Part shown: positions 24,289-32,280 of the stretch, piece by piece
How the letters are laid out: every line of letters starts with the position of its first letter
How positions within the stretch are numbered: the first letter of the stretch is position 1
Assembly: GCA_963725415.1 (NCBI GenBank)
Contig: CAVRZY010000028.1
Location: forward strand, 1 to 46,122
Length of the DNA stretch: 46,122 bases
Direction: 5' to 3'
Origin: CAVRZY01 sp963725415
GTDB taxonomy: Bacteria > Acidobacteriota > Terriglobia > Bryobacterales > Bryobacteraceae
Notes under the pieces: model-generated
Seen by the model: only the letters and a program-made list of their open reading frames with translations
Database searches by the model: none
What the model was told of the DNA's origin: nothing
Made by a program: the position numbers and the translations under genes

Positions 24289-26019
24289 TCACTTGGGGAC
24301 GGGGACCGGGTGCGGGTCCTCCAAAACCATTTCGTCGATGGCCGCGCCCACCGGCACCATGGGATAAACGTTTTCGTGGGGTGAGACTTTCACGTTGAGC
24401 AGGAAAGGCCCGGGCGCGCGCGCGGCCTGCTCGAGAGCTGGAGACAACTCCTCCGGGCGCTGGATGGTCCGGCCGTTGAAGCCGTAGGCAGCGGCGAGTT
24501 TTTCCGCATCCGGGAAGCACTCCAATTCGACGCCGCACAGGCGGTTGTTGTAGAACAGCTCCTGCCACTGGCGGACCATGCCCAGGCAGCCATTGTTCAC
24601 GACGATGATTTTGATGGGCAGTCCGTGGCTGGAGACAGTGGAGAGCTCGGGGATGGACATCTGAAAGCCGCCGTCGCCGAGCAGGGCAAACACCAGCTTA
24701 TCGGGCCGAGCGAATTGAGCGCCGACGGCGGCGGGGAGACCAAAACCCATCGAGCCCAGGCCGCCGGAACAAATCCACAAGCCGGGGGTGTTGAAGCGGA
24801 TGAACTGCGCAGCCCACATCTCGTGCTGGCCGACATCAGAGACCACGATGGCGCGGCCGTCCGAGATGCGATCGATTTCCGCCACCAAATGCTGGGGCTT
24901 GATCTCCGAGCTGGAAACGGCAGGAACTAGAGGGTGCTCCTGCTGCCAGACGTGGATCTGGTTCCACCAGGCTGCGCGGGCGGCAGCGCGGCGCTGACCC
25001 TCCTGGGGCTGGAGTTCCCGAAGAACCTTCACGATTCTTCGCAGCACGCGTTTAGCGTCGCCGACAATGGGCAGGTCGGGGGTGCGGTTCTTGCCGATTT
25101 CGGAGGGATCGATATCCACGTGGATCACCTTGGCGTGAGGCGCGAAAGCCGAGAGGCGCCCGGTGACGCGGTCATCGAAGCGCACGCCAAGAGCGATGAG
25201 CAGATCGCAGTGGGACATACCCATGTTGGCGGCGTAGCTGCCGTGCATGCCCGGCATGCTGATGAAGTTGGGGTGGTTGGAAGGCAGAGCGCCCAGACCC
25301 ATCAGAGTGCAAACCGCCGGGGCGTCGAGGAGCTCGACGAACTCACGAAGCTCATCGGAAGCGCCGGAGGCGATGATCCCGCCGCCGGCGTAGACGAAGG
25401 GCCGCTGGGCGTCCCACATCATCTGGGCGGCGCGCCGGATCTGGCCGGTGTGGCCTTCGGTGTAGACCTTGTAGCCGGGGAGGTGGATCGAGGAAACGGG
25501 GGCATAATGCGCCTGACTCTGGAAGATGTCTTTGGGGATGTCTACGAGAACGGGGCCGGGGCGGCCAGTGGCGGCAATGTAGAAGGCTTCGTGAATGACC
25601 TGCGGCAGGTCGTTGATGTTCTTGACCAGGTAGTTGTGCTTGGTGCAGGAACGAGTGATGCCGAAAGTGTCGGCCTCCTGAAAAGCATCGCTGCCGATGA
25701 GCTTGCTGTGGACCTGGCCGGTGAGAGCGACCATGGGGACGGAATCCATGATGGCGTTCACCAAGCCGGTGACCAGGTTGGTCGCGCCTGGGCCGGAGGT
25801 CGCACAGCACACGCCGACGCGCCCGGTGGCGCGGGCGTAGCCTTGGGCGGCGAAAGCGGCGTTCTCTTCGTGGCGGACCAGGATGTGGCGGATGGGATGG
25901 TCGTAGAGGGCGTCGTAGAGGGGCAGAGTCACTCCTCCGGGGATGCCGAAGATGCAATCCACGCCTTCCCGTGCCAAACACTCCAGCAGCATTCTTGCGC
26001 CGCTCATCAAGTTCGACAT
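24289..26019 (-). CDS. ilvB: Acetolactate synthase large (catalytic) subunit
   Basis: This 576-residue ThDP- and FAD-dependent enzyme makes acetolactate from two pyruvates, or acetohydroxybutyrate from pyruvate plus 2-oxobutanoate (the CimA route product). The catalytic glutamate is in HILVRHEENAAFAAQGYARA. The ThDP/Mg motif runs from LLGDGGFQMSIPELSTVSSH to IIVVNNGCLGMVRQWQ. ATG 26019 gives the normal N-terminus (MSNLMSGARMLLECLAREGV, then DCIFGIPGG). It is the first structural gene after the attenuator; a 126-bp MITE-like element sits in its leader 42 bp upstream. Confidence 0.97.
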   Translation of the reverse strand: MSNLMSGARMLLECLAREGVDCIFGIPGGVTLPLYDALYDHPIRHILVRHEENAAFAAQGYARATGRVGVCCATSGPGATNLVTGLVNAIMDSVPMVALTGQVHSKLIGSDAFQEADTFGITRSCTKHNYLVKNINDLPQVIHEAFYIAATGRPGPVLVDIPKDIFQSQAHYAPVSSIHLPGYKVYTEGHTGQIRRAAQMMWDAQRPFVYAGGGIIASGASDELREFVELLDAPAVCTLMGLGALPSNHPNFISMPGMHGSYAANMGMSHCDLLIALGVRFDDRVTGRLSAFAPHAKVIHVDIDPSEIGKNRTPDLPIVGDAKRVLRRIVKVLRELQPQEGQRRAAARAAWWNQIHVWQQEHPLVPAVSSSEIKPQHLVAEIDRISDGRAIVVSDVGQHEMWAAQFIRFNTPGLWICSGGLGSMGFGLPAAVGAQFARPDKLVFALLGDGGFQMSIPELSTVSSHGLPIKIIVVNNGCLGMVRQWQELFYNNRLCGVELECFPDAEKLAAAYGFNGRTIQRPEELSPALEQAARAPGPFLLNVKVSPHENVYPMVPVGAAIDEMVLEDPHPVPVPK

Positions 26020-26060
26020 TCCTTCAATCCTTCCTTACTCGATTGGCAGGCCAAATTGCC

Positions 26061-26186
26061 CAATGTCACTTAGTTCTGCCTTTCTGTGGGGCAGGCGGTT
26101 TGGCCTGCCTCTCGCTAGTTCAGGGACTTGGACAGGCCAAACGGCCTGTCCCACGCCTGCCCAAGCCGAAAACTAAGTGACATTGA
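26061..26186. mobile_element. MITE-like palindromic insertion, 126 bp, with 11-bp target duplication
   Basis: The ends are inverted: CAATGTCACTTAGTT at 26061 against AACTAAGTGACATTG at the right end. The direct flank GCCAAATTGCC occurs at 26050-26060 and again at 26187-26197, an 11-bp duplication. The interior has opposed GGCAGGCGGTTTGGCCTGCC and GGACAGGCCAAACGGCCTGT motifs. The element lies in the ilv leader between the attenuator hairpin and ilvB, so it is transcribed as part of the operon. Confidence 0.8.
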
Positions 26187-26210
26187 GCCAAATTGCCTGT
26201 TCACATAACG

Positions 26211-26252
26211 AAAAAGGCCACCGGCCGGATTGGAACCCCGCCGGTGGCCTTA
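26211..26252 (-). terminator. ilv attenuator: intrinsic terminator
   Basis: In the minus direction AAGGCCACCGG (arm 26241-26251) pairs perfectly with CCGGTGGCCTT (arm 26214-26224); a further C-G pair extends the stem to 12 bp, with a loop of about 14 nt. A run of T residues (complement of 26211-26215) follows at once. It lies between the leader-peptide stop and ilvB. Confidence 0.85.
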
Positions 26253-26269
26253 AGAAAACCCTTCAGGCC
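26246..26269 (-). promoter_or_regulatory. ilv attenuator: antiterminator hairpin
   Basis: In the RNA, GGCCTGAAG (complement of 26261-26269), which starts 3 nt after the leader stop codon, can pair with CTTAAGGCC (complement of 26246-26254) with one mismatch. The second arm shares AAGGCC with the terminator stem, so the two hairpins exclude each other. A ribosome that reaches the stop codon would cover the first arm and favour termination; one stalled at upstream Ile/Val codons would leave it free. Confidence 0.7.
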
Positions 26270-26272
26270 GAA

Positions 26273-26386
26273 TCAGGCGGGGCCAGCTACGGTGACCCCG
26301 ATGCTAATGGCGATGCCAGAAATGACGGCCTGCGAGGATGCGCAGAGGACGGGCGCCACAACTGCGGACCAGCACTCAGACGGCAT
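26273..26386 (-). CDS. ilv operon leader peptide (Ile/Val-rich)
   Basis: A 37-residue open frame from ATG 26386 to TGA 26273, with a GAGGAGG ribosome binding site 12 nt upstream. Its second half is AVISGIAISIGVTVAGPA, with four Ile and three Val within 13 codons, and the first half adds VVAPVL. The enrichment for exactly the amino acids made by the downstream operon, plus the terminator/antiterminator pair right after it, is the hallmark of a transcription-attenuation leader as in enterobacterial ilvL or ivbL. The peptide itself is probably without function. Confidence 0.75.
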   Translation of the reverse strand: MPSECWSAVVAPVLCASSQAVISGIAISIGVTVAGPA

Positions 26387-26412
26387 GGGGCGCCACAACC
26401 TCCTCACAGATC

Positions 26413-26441
26413 AGGTTAGCCCAAAAGGGATTCAAATGCAA
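26413..26441 (-). promoter_or_regulatory. Predicted promoter of the ilv operon
   Basis: In the minus direction TTGCAT (-35) is followed after exactly 17 nt by TAACCT (-10), about 27 nt ahead of the leader-peptide ATG. Of the 239 bases 26387-26625 this is the only recognisable feature; the remainder (26442-26625) shows nothing I can support. Confidence 0.55.
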
Positions 26442-26625
26442 GTAGGCCTCTGGATTAAAAGTGCTTATGTAGGCATTTGGCGGTCGGCTGGCCACTCTTG
26501 TCTTTTGCCCTTTGCCTCTTGATTCTGCTCTTCGCTCGCAAAATCACCGCAACACCGCTCGCGGATTCTCCTGAGCCCCCGGGTACCGGAACTTCCAACG
26601 AACTAATCTCAGTCTGCACACCCGG

Positions 26626-27153
26626 CTACAATCCGTCCAGCCGTCCCAAGACTTCCTCCGGCACCCGGCTGCGAAGTTCCGGGCGGCACTCCAGAATGCG
26701 CTCGATGTCCAGGAGGTCCTTCCGCCGCTTGCTCGCGCGCCGCTCCGGGTCCAGCGCCGCCCAGATCTTCCCCTGAAGCACATCTTCGATGTCGGCGACC
26801 GGCAGTGCAACCCCCAGAACCTGGCGCGTGGACGCCCGCTCCACAAACGCCCCATAGCGCGGGTCGGTCTGGATTTGCACCCGCAAGTCCGACCCGACCA
26901 TGGACACGTTCAGGCTGTGCGCAAAACGCTCGACCTTGAAGTGCTCTCTCAGGGCGGCCTCGACGCTCTCAAGTTCCTCCGCCGCCACCACCAGGTCCAG
27001 ATCCAGGCTCACCAGCGGCTCCACGTAAGCGTTGACTGCCTGCCCCCCGATCACGCAGTAGCGCGCCCGCAGCCTCCCGAGCAATCCGATCAGAGCGTCC
27101 AGGAAATTCCCCTGGTCCATGGTCACCGCCTTCCAAAACGCCAACGCTTGCAT
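26626..27153 (-). CDS. Nucleotidyltransferase-fold protein (AbiEii-like), orphan
   Basis: The 175-residue product from ATG 27153 (MQALAFWKAVTMDQGNFLDA); a shorter start at 27120 is also possible. It has the motif of AbiEii/DUF6036-type nucleotidyltransferases: RYCVIGGQAVNAYVEPLVSL followed by DLDLVVAAEELESVEAAL, that is GG-x-AV ... S-x-DxDLV. KRRKDLLDIERILECRPEL is the usual C-terminal helix. Such proteins occur as toxin halves of AbiE systems, but no antitoxin gene is adjacent (next gene 299 bp away), so its function is open. Confidence 0.75.
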   Translation of the reverse strand: MQALAFWKAVTMDQGNFLDALIGLLGRLRARYCVIGGQAVNAYVEPLVSLDLDLVVAAEELESVEAALREHFKVERFAHSLNVSMVGSDLRVQIQTDPRYGAFVERASTRQVLGVALPVADIEDVLQGKIWAALDPERRASKRRKDLLDIERILECRPELRSRVPEEVLGRLDGL

Positions 27154-27451
27154 GGCTGCCACCGCACCTCGATTGTAGAACAGAAACCGCCCCTCACCCG
27201 GCACCCCTAGCCGCCCCGCTGCCCACGCTCATCGGGTGCGGCACTGAGGGAACCCAGATCAGTCACACGCAGAGCAGGAGTTTATCGCATGTGTTTTCAA
27301 TAGGATGTGAACTTGAGGGGGGTGGCGGGCGGGGAGCTGGGTGTTAAGTTCGAACCAGAAGAAGCAGTGGTTGTTACCGGGTAGACGCCGGCTGCTGGCC
27401 GCCAGGAGCGGGCGGGCATGCCTGTCCCACTCCGAGACGCTGGGAGCGGGG

Positions 27452-27724
27452 ATGACGGAACAAACGGGCACCAAGACGACAGGCAAGACGCGAACACGGA
27501 GGGCTGGAGGGAAGGCCCAGGGGAGTCGCACCAGAAAGGCGGCCTTGGTGAAGAAGGTGATCGAGAAGATTGAGGGGAAGATCGAATCGAACGACTTGAA
27601 GCCGACCGTCGGAGACTTCATCCGGCTATTGCAACTGGAGGAGGAGTTGGAACAGGAGCAACCGAGGGAGATCAAGGTCTCATGGGTCGAACCGAGCGAG
27701 AAGGAACATGCTACCGACGAATAG
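27452..27724 (+). CDS. Small terminase-like protein / TerL-leading phage protein
   Basis: A 90-residue product from ATG 27452, preceded by a purine-rich GGGAGCGGGG. The N-terminus is basic and disordered (TKTTGKTRTRRAGGKAQGSR); the rest is helical and acidic (LVKKVIEKIEGKIESNDLKP, then TVGDFIRLLQLEEELEQEQP). Its 3' end overlaps terL by 43 bp, the position of terminase small subunits. I do not recognise a helix-turn-helix, so the DNA-recognition role is inferred from position only. The 298-bp spacer upstream (27154-27451) holds palindromic repeat fragments and no gene. Confidence 0.5.
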   Translation: MTEQTGTKTTGKTRTRRAGGKAQGSRTRKAALVKKVIEKIEGKIESNDLKPTVGDFIRLLQLEEELEQEQPREIKVSWVEPSEKEHATDE

Positions 27725-28986
27725 AATACGATCCGCTGCCTTCTCAGGCCCGGTTCCACCAGTCCAGCGCACGGTTCAAGGGATTTTCGGGGCCGATCGG
27801 GTCGGGCAAGAGCCAGGCGTTGTGCCAGGAAGCGGTCAAGCTGAGCTACGTGGATGCGGGGCGGCTGGGCCTGCTGGGCGCGCCGACCTACCCGATGCTT
27901 CGGGACGTGCTCCAAAGCACGCTGTTCGAGATCCTGGAGAAAAACCACATTCCACACGAGTTCAACAAGGCCGAGAACGTGCTGGTGATGCGCGACACCA
28001 GATCGCGCATCCTCTTTCGGCCCATGGACGAGTTCGAGCGGCTGCGGGGAATGAACCTGGCGTGGTTCGGGCTGGACGAGCTGACCTACACGCCGGAGAG
28101 CGCCTGGGTGATCCTGGAAGGGCGTTTGAGAGACCTCCGCGCCCAGCGGTTGTGCGGGTTCGCGGGCTGGACTCCGAAGGGCTACGACTGGGTCTATCGC
28201 CGCTTCATCCTAGAGCCGGTGGAAGGTTACGAAGTGGTGATAGCGAAGCCCTTCGAGAACCGCTATCTGCTGGAGCAGGTTCCGGATTTCTACGAGCGAC
28301 TGAAGCACAGCTACGACGAGAAATTCTACGAGCAAGAGGTCCTGGGGAAGTACCTGAACATTCACGGGGGCGCGGTCTATCACGCCTTCCAGCGCAGCGA
28401 CCACGTAACGGATGTGGAGATCCGGCCGACGCTGCCGCTGTTGTGGGCGTTGGATTTCAACGTGCATCCGATGTGCTCGATTGTGGCGCAGATTTCAGAG
28501 GGAACCGTGTACGTACTCGATGAGATCACGATCAGCCGGGCGAGCACGCGGGATGCCTGCGAGGAATTCCACGCCCGCTTCCCTCAACATGTGCCCGGCG
28601 TGTGCATCTACGGGGACGCATCCGGGAACAGGCTGCAGACCTCGGGGACGACGGATTTCCGGATGATCCGGGAATTCTTCGACAGCGCGGGGTACAGGAA
28701 TGTCACTTATAAGGTGCCGCGTGCGAATCCAGCGGTCCGGGAGCGGGTGACTCTTCTGAACGCCAAGCTTCGGTCGGCCTGCGGAGAGAAGCACTTGTTG
28801 GTGAACAAGAAATGCGTCGAGCTTATCAAGGATCTCGAAGAAGTCAGTTACAAGCCGGATAGCAGCGTCATCGACAAGGACAAGGATCCTTACCGGACCC
28901 ATCTCTCCGACGCGCTGGGGTATCTGGTGTGGCAGGAGTGCGCGCCCAGAGCGGCGGTAGGAGAGAAGGGCCAGAGCCTGTTTTGA
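27682..28986 (+). CDS. Phage terminase large subunit (TerL)
   Basis: TerL is the ATPase motor and nuclease that packages DNA into capsids. The 434-residue product has Walker A GPIGSGKSQ (Lys43), Walker B AWFGLDELTY (Asp132, Glu133) and the RNase H-like nuclease acids: Asp258 in LLWALDFNVHP, Asp312 in CIYGDASGNRL and Asp410 in RTHLSDALGYLVW. All catalytic residues are intact, so packaging activity is possible. The GFAGWTPKGYDWVY coupling motif is also present. Whether it uses cos, pac or headful packaging cannot be told from sequence by eye. Confidence 0.92.
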   Translation: MGRTEREGTCYRRIEYDPLPSQARFHQSSARFKGFSGPIGSGKSQALCQEAVKLSYVDAGRLGLLGAPTYPMLRDVLQSTLFEILEKNHIPHEFNKAENVLVMRDTRSRILFRPMDEFERLRGMNLAWFGLDELTYTPESAWVILEGRLRDLRAQRLCGFAGWTPKGYDWVYRRFILEPVEGYEVVIAKPFENRYLLEQVPDFYERLKHSYDEKFYEQEVLGKYLNIHGGAVYHAFQRSDHVTDVEIRPTLPLLWALDFNVHPMCSIVAQISEGTVYVLDEITISRASTRDACEEFHARFPQHVPGVCIYGDASGNRLQTSGTTDFRMIREFFDSAGYRNVTYKVPRANPAVRERVTLLNAKLRSACGEKHLLVNKKCVELIKDLEEVSYKPDSSVIDKDKDPYRTHLSDALGYLVWQECAPRAAVGEKGQSLF

Positions 28987-29078
28987 GGAAAGCCGGGAGC
29001 CTGTGGCGGTTAGCCCCTGGCCGAGAGTTGCCAGCCGACAGCAGCCGGTAATCACAGCACGGAGGCGGATGGAGACGA

Positions 29079-30470
29079 ATGCTGGAAATTGACCGAGAAC
29101 ATCCCGAATACGTGGCCAAGAAGGCCATGTGGCGAACGTACAGAGACCTTTACGCCGGCGGCGAGCAGTTGAAGCTCAACGCTTCGCAGTACCTGATCCG
29201 GCGGCAGAAGGAACCGGGCGACGTCTACCTGGAGCGACTGAGCCGGGTCTTCTATGAGAACTACCTGGGGTCGATCATCGACTGGTACGCGGCCACGCTG
29301 TTCCGACGGGAACCGATTCTGAGCTTCGAGGGCAGCAACGAAGCAGGAAAAGCGTTTTTCTGCGCGTTCGCGGAAGACTGCGACCGCAGAGGCCGGGGGC
29401 TGAGCGACTTTTTCCGGCGGCAACTGGTGGAAACGCTGGTCAGCGGGTGCGCCTACATTCTGGTGGACTTTCCGCGCTTCAAGGAACCGTCCGCGAACCG
29501 AGCCGAAGAGGACGCCCGAGGGGCTTCGCGGGCCTACCTGGAGGAATACACGCCGGAGGAGATCATCAACTGGAGTCTGGATGAGAGCGGGAATTACGAG
29601 TGGATCATCATCCGAACCTCGATCCTGCGGCAGGAGAAATGGAGCGATCCGGGCTGGGTCACGGAGACGCGCTGGGTCTATTACGACAAGGAGAACTTCA
29701 GGGTCTACAGGAGCATTCAGGGGAAGGAGGGGCGCAGCACGCCGGAGCTGATCGACCAAGGGCGGCACGGATTGGCCGGTCAGCGGCGGGTGCCGATTTT
29801 CCCCCTGACGGTGACCGAAGGGCTGTGGTTAATGAACAAGGCGGCGTTGCTGCAATTGGAGCACTTCAATAAGTCGAACGCGCTGTCGTGGGCGCTGACC
29901 ATGGGCCTGTTTGCGATGCCGGTGGTGTACTCGGAGCGCGACTGGAAGCAGATGGTGGGGGAAGCGTACTACATCCAGTTGGGGCCGGAGGACCGCTTCG
30001 GGTGGACCGAGCCGGAGGGGCACGTCTACCAGATCGCGGCGGACAACCTGGTCAGTCTGAAAGACGAAATCTACCGGGTCTGCTACCTGCTGACGCAGGC
30101 CGGGGGCGGGCTGGCGGGGAGCGCGCCGCAGTCGGGGCTGAGCAAGCAGCGGGACTTCACCATTACGCAGGAGGTGCTGCGGGCTTACGGGGACGCCGTG
30201 AAGGACACCCTGAAGCGGGTCCTCAAGGCGATCGAAGAGGCCAGGCAAGACGGCCTGGTGATAGACGTGTCGGGGCTGGACGAGTTCGACATCGGGGATT
30301 TCAGCAGCGAGCTGGAGGATGCCAAGACGCTGCTGGATCTGGGCATCGGCTCGAAGACCTTGCGGAAACAGATCTTCAAAAAGCTGGCTGCCAAGTACCT
30401 GTGCGATGTGCGGCAACAAGTGAAGGATCAGATCGCCAGCGAAATTGAGGAGGAAGTCGGGGGTGAGTAA
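29079..30470 (+). CDS. Phage portal protein (DUF4055-like)
   Basis: The 463-residue product is right after TerL, the usual place for the dodecameric portal. Typical features: an N-terminal helical segment with YLERLSRVFYENYLGSIIDW, LVETLVSGCAYILVDFPRF in the core, PIFPLTVTEGLWLMNKAALL, and a C-terminal alpha-rich region (VLRAYGDAVKDTLKRVLKAI). Family assignment is from layout and these segments, not a search. It is followed directly by a palindromic host-type repeat, which is unusual in an active phage. Confidence 0.82.
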   Translation: MLEIDREHPEYVAKKAMWRTYRDLYAGGEQLKLNASQYLIRRQKEPGDVYLERLSRVFYENYLGSIIDWYAATLFRREPILSFEGSNEAGKAFFCAFAEDCDRRGRGLSDFFRRQLVETLVSGCAYILVDFPRFKEPSANRAEEDARGASRAYLEEYTPEEIINWSLDESGNYEWIIIRTSILRQEKWSDPGWVTETRWVYYDKENFRVYRSIQGKEGRSTPELIDQGRHGLAGQRRVPIFPLTVTEGLWLMNKAALLQLEHFNKSNALSWALTMGLFAMPVVYSERDWKQMVGEAYYIQLGPEDRFGWTEPEGHVYQIAADNLVSLKDEIYRVCYLLTQAGGGLAGSAPQSGLSKQRDFTITQEVLRAYGDAVKDTLKRVLKAIEEARQDGLVIDVSGLDEFDIGDFSSELEDAKTLLDLGIGSKTLRKQIFKKLAAKYLCDVRQQVKDQIASEIEEEVGGE

Positions 30471-30515
30471 GCCGGCATGAATGCCGGCTGCAGGCAAGAG
30501 TGCCCGCCCCACCCT
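30471..30515. repeat. Double-hairpin dispersed repeat inside the phage cluster
   Basis: Starts at the first base after the portal stop: GCCGGCAT-GA-ATGCCGGC (30471-30488) followed by TGCAGGCAAGAGTGCCCGCC and CCACC. It shares layout and loop with the repeat at 22657-22695 in the ilv operon. Confidence 0.65.
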
Positions 30516-30559
30516 GGGCAATGGAGTGAGTTGAGAGCTGGAGAGATTCGAGAAGACAT

Positions 30560-31150
30560 ATGGACGGAGAAACAAACAGCGCACCCGAGACCGGGCAGGC
30601 AAGCAACGGGGAGATCCGTTCGCTGATCCGGGACACGATCGAAGAGTTCGTCAAGAAAGAGCAATCGAGGACGGAGCCGGCGTATAAGGCTGAGTTGCTC
30701 GAGGAGCGGAAACGAAGGGAACAACTGGAGCGCCGGTTGAACGAGTTGGTGGAGGAAAACCGGCGGAGCCGCCAGCAGGCCGAGCAATCAGACCGGCAGG
30801 CCACCATTCGCGCCGAGCTGCAACGGCTGGGAGTGGTGAAGGTGGATCTGGCCTTCAAAGCAGTCAAAGACGACATTGGCCGGTCGGAGGACGGACGTCT
30901 GGTGGCGCGAGGGGCAGAGGGGGAAGTGGGCCTGAGGGACTATCTTTCGCAGTTCGTCAGCGAGAACCCGGAATTCCTGCCGGCGCGCATCGCGGGCGGC
31001 TCGGGGATGAGCACGGGCCAGAAGGCGCCTTCGCTGCACGGCGGAATCGCGGATCTGGAGAAGATCAAGCCGGGGATGAGCGCGGAAGAGGCCGACAGGA
31101 TTCGCCAGGAGATCGTACGAATCGCGTCCCAGACGCTGCGGGGCGTGTAG
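30560..31150 (+). CDS. Probable phage scaffolding protein
   Basis: A 196-residue, very hydrophilic protein from ATG 30560, placed between portal and capsid. Residues ~25-95 form a long predicted coiled coil (EFVKKEQSRTEPAYKAELLE, then RKRREQLERRLNELVEENRR). The C-terminal part has a GMSAEEADRIRQEIVRIASQ helix, the region that in scaffolds binds the coat. No serine-protease motif is visible, so this is a scaffold rather than a prohead protease. Role inferred from composition and position. Confidence 0.7.
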   Translation: MDGETNSAPETGQASNGEIRSLIRDTIEEFVKKEQSRTEPAYKAELLEERKRREQLERRLNELVEENRRSRQQAEQSDRQATIRAELQRLGVVKVDLAFKAVKDDIGRSEDGRLVARGAEGEVGLRDYLSQFVSENPEFLPARIAGGSGMSTGQKAPSLHGGIADLEKIKPGMSAEEADRIRQEIVRIASQTLRGV

Positions 31151-31268
31151 CAGTGTGAGGCTCGTGGCGCGTAGCTGGTGGCACGTGGTTCGGAAGGTAG
31201 CCAATCGCCGACCGCGGCGACGGGCCGCAGGCCACAAGCATTTTCAATAAAAACAGAGGAGAAAACAG

Positions 31269-32180
31269 ATGCCAGCAATTACGTCAACCAATGTGGCCAA
31301 CGCGATTGTCAAGCTGGTGGCGGTGGACGCCTTACCGGCTTTGATAGGGAACCTGATCATGGGTAACCTGGTCAATCGCGATTTCGAGCCAACGCTGGCC
31401 CAGTCGGGGGACACGGTCAATGTTCCGATTCCCCCGACCCTGGTGGCCAGCAACCTCGCTGAAGGCGGCGTGGTTCAGACCCAAAACCCGAACCTGGGCA
31501 ACGCCCAGATCGTCCTGAACACGCACGCCGAGGCAACGTTTCAGGTTCCGGACGTCACCAAAGTCCTGGCGGTACCGGACCTCTTGCGGTTGTACATGCA
31601 CCCGGCGATGGTGGCCCTGGCGGAGCGGATCGAGACCGACCTGCTGAACCTGTACGCCAGCTTCACCGCGAACACTCCGGTGGGGACGGCCGGGACGCCC
31701 GTCACGGAGGCGGTGATTGACGCCGCCGAGACGGCGCTGTTCCAGGCCAAAGTGCCGGCCAGCGACCCGAAGTACCTGGTGGTGGACGCCGCCACCTACT
31801 CGCAGATGCGGCAGATCACGCGTTTCAGCGAATTCCAGACCGCCGGGGAAGCGGGGCTGCGCGCGCTGGTGGATGGTTCGGTGGGAAAGATCAAGGACTT
31901 TTTCGTGTTCCGGTCGCAATTTGTTTCGAAGACGGGCAGCGCCCCGGTCACGACCCACAATGTGGCCTTCGCGAAGAGCGCGATCGGTCTGGTGATCCGG
32001 CGGCTGCCGCAGCCGCTTCCGGGGACCGGCGCGATTGCGGACTACGCGGAGCTGGGCAACTTCGGGATGCGCGTGATCCTGAGCTACCAACCCAACACGC
32101 TCGCCCAACAGTTCACGGTGGACATCCTCTACGGCGCGGCGGTCCTCCGCAACGGTTTCGGCGTGCAGGTGAACAGCTAG
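31269..32180 (+). CDS. Major capsid protein (P22 coat/HK97-fold type)
   Basis: The 303-residue product has a strong AGGAG ribosome binding site 6 nt before ATG 31269, suggesting high expression. The pattern fits P22 gp5-like coat proteins: VNRDFEPTLAQSGDTVNVPI near the N-terminus (N-arm and E-loop), PAMVALAERIETDLLNLYAS (spine helix region), DPKYLVVDAATYSQM, and a final GMRVILSYQPNTLAQQFTVD with ILYGAAVLRNGFGVQV. The short domain structure without a long N-terminal delta domain agrees with a separate scaffold gene upstream. Confidence 0.82.
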   Translation: MPAITSTNVANAIVKLVAVDALPALIGNLIMGNLVNRDFEPTLAQSGDTVNVPIPPTLVASNLAEGGVVQTQNPNLGNAQIVLNTHAEATFQVPDVTKVLAVPDLLRLYMHPAMVALAERIETDLLNLYASFTANTPVGTAGTPVTEAVIDAAETALFQAKVPASDPKYLVVDAATYSQMRQITRFSEFQTAGEAGLRALVDGSVGKIKDFFVFRSQFVSKTGSAPVTTHNVAFAKSAIGLVIRRLPQPLPGTGAIADYAELGNFGMRVILSYQPNTLAQQFTVDILYGAAVLRNGFGVQVNS

Positions 32181-32266
32181 AAAAGCAGCCATCAGCCGTC
32201 AGCCGTCAGCCGACAGCGGCGAGTGGTCGCTGGAAGCTGATTGCTGATAGCTGATGGCTTTTGGAT
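32181..32266. repeat. Inverted repeat after the capsid gene (possible terminator)
   Basis: Starting right after the capsid stop, AAAAGCAGCCATCAGC with CAGCCGTCAGC repeats faces GCTGATTGCTGATAGCTGAT and GGCTTTT. The arms can form a long imperfect hairpin that ends in a T-run on the plus strand, as an intrinsic terminator would. It fills the 100-bp spacer before the next gene. Confidence 0.45.
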
Positions 32267-32280
32267 TCCCATTCTTTGTT

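Noticed and set aside
24934..26073. 379-codon plus-strand open frame
   Set aside because: Antisense shadow of ilvB, which is intact and full length.
27205..27451. Promoter for the phage cluster
   Set aside because: TAGGAT near 27301 has no -35 at acceptable spacing; nothing convincing was found.
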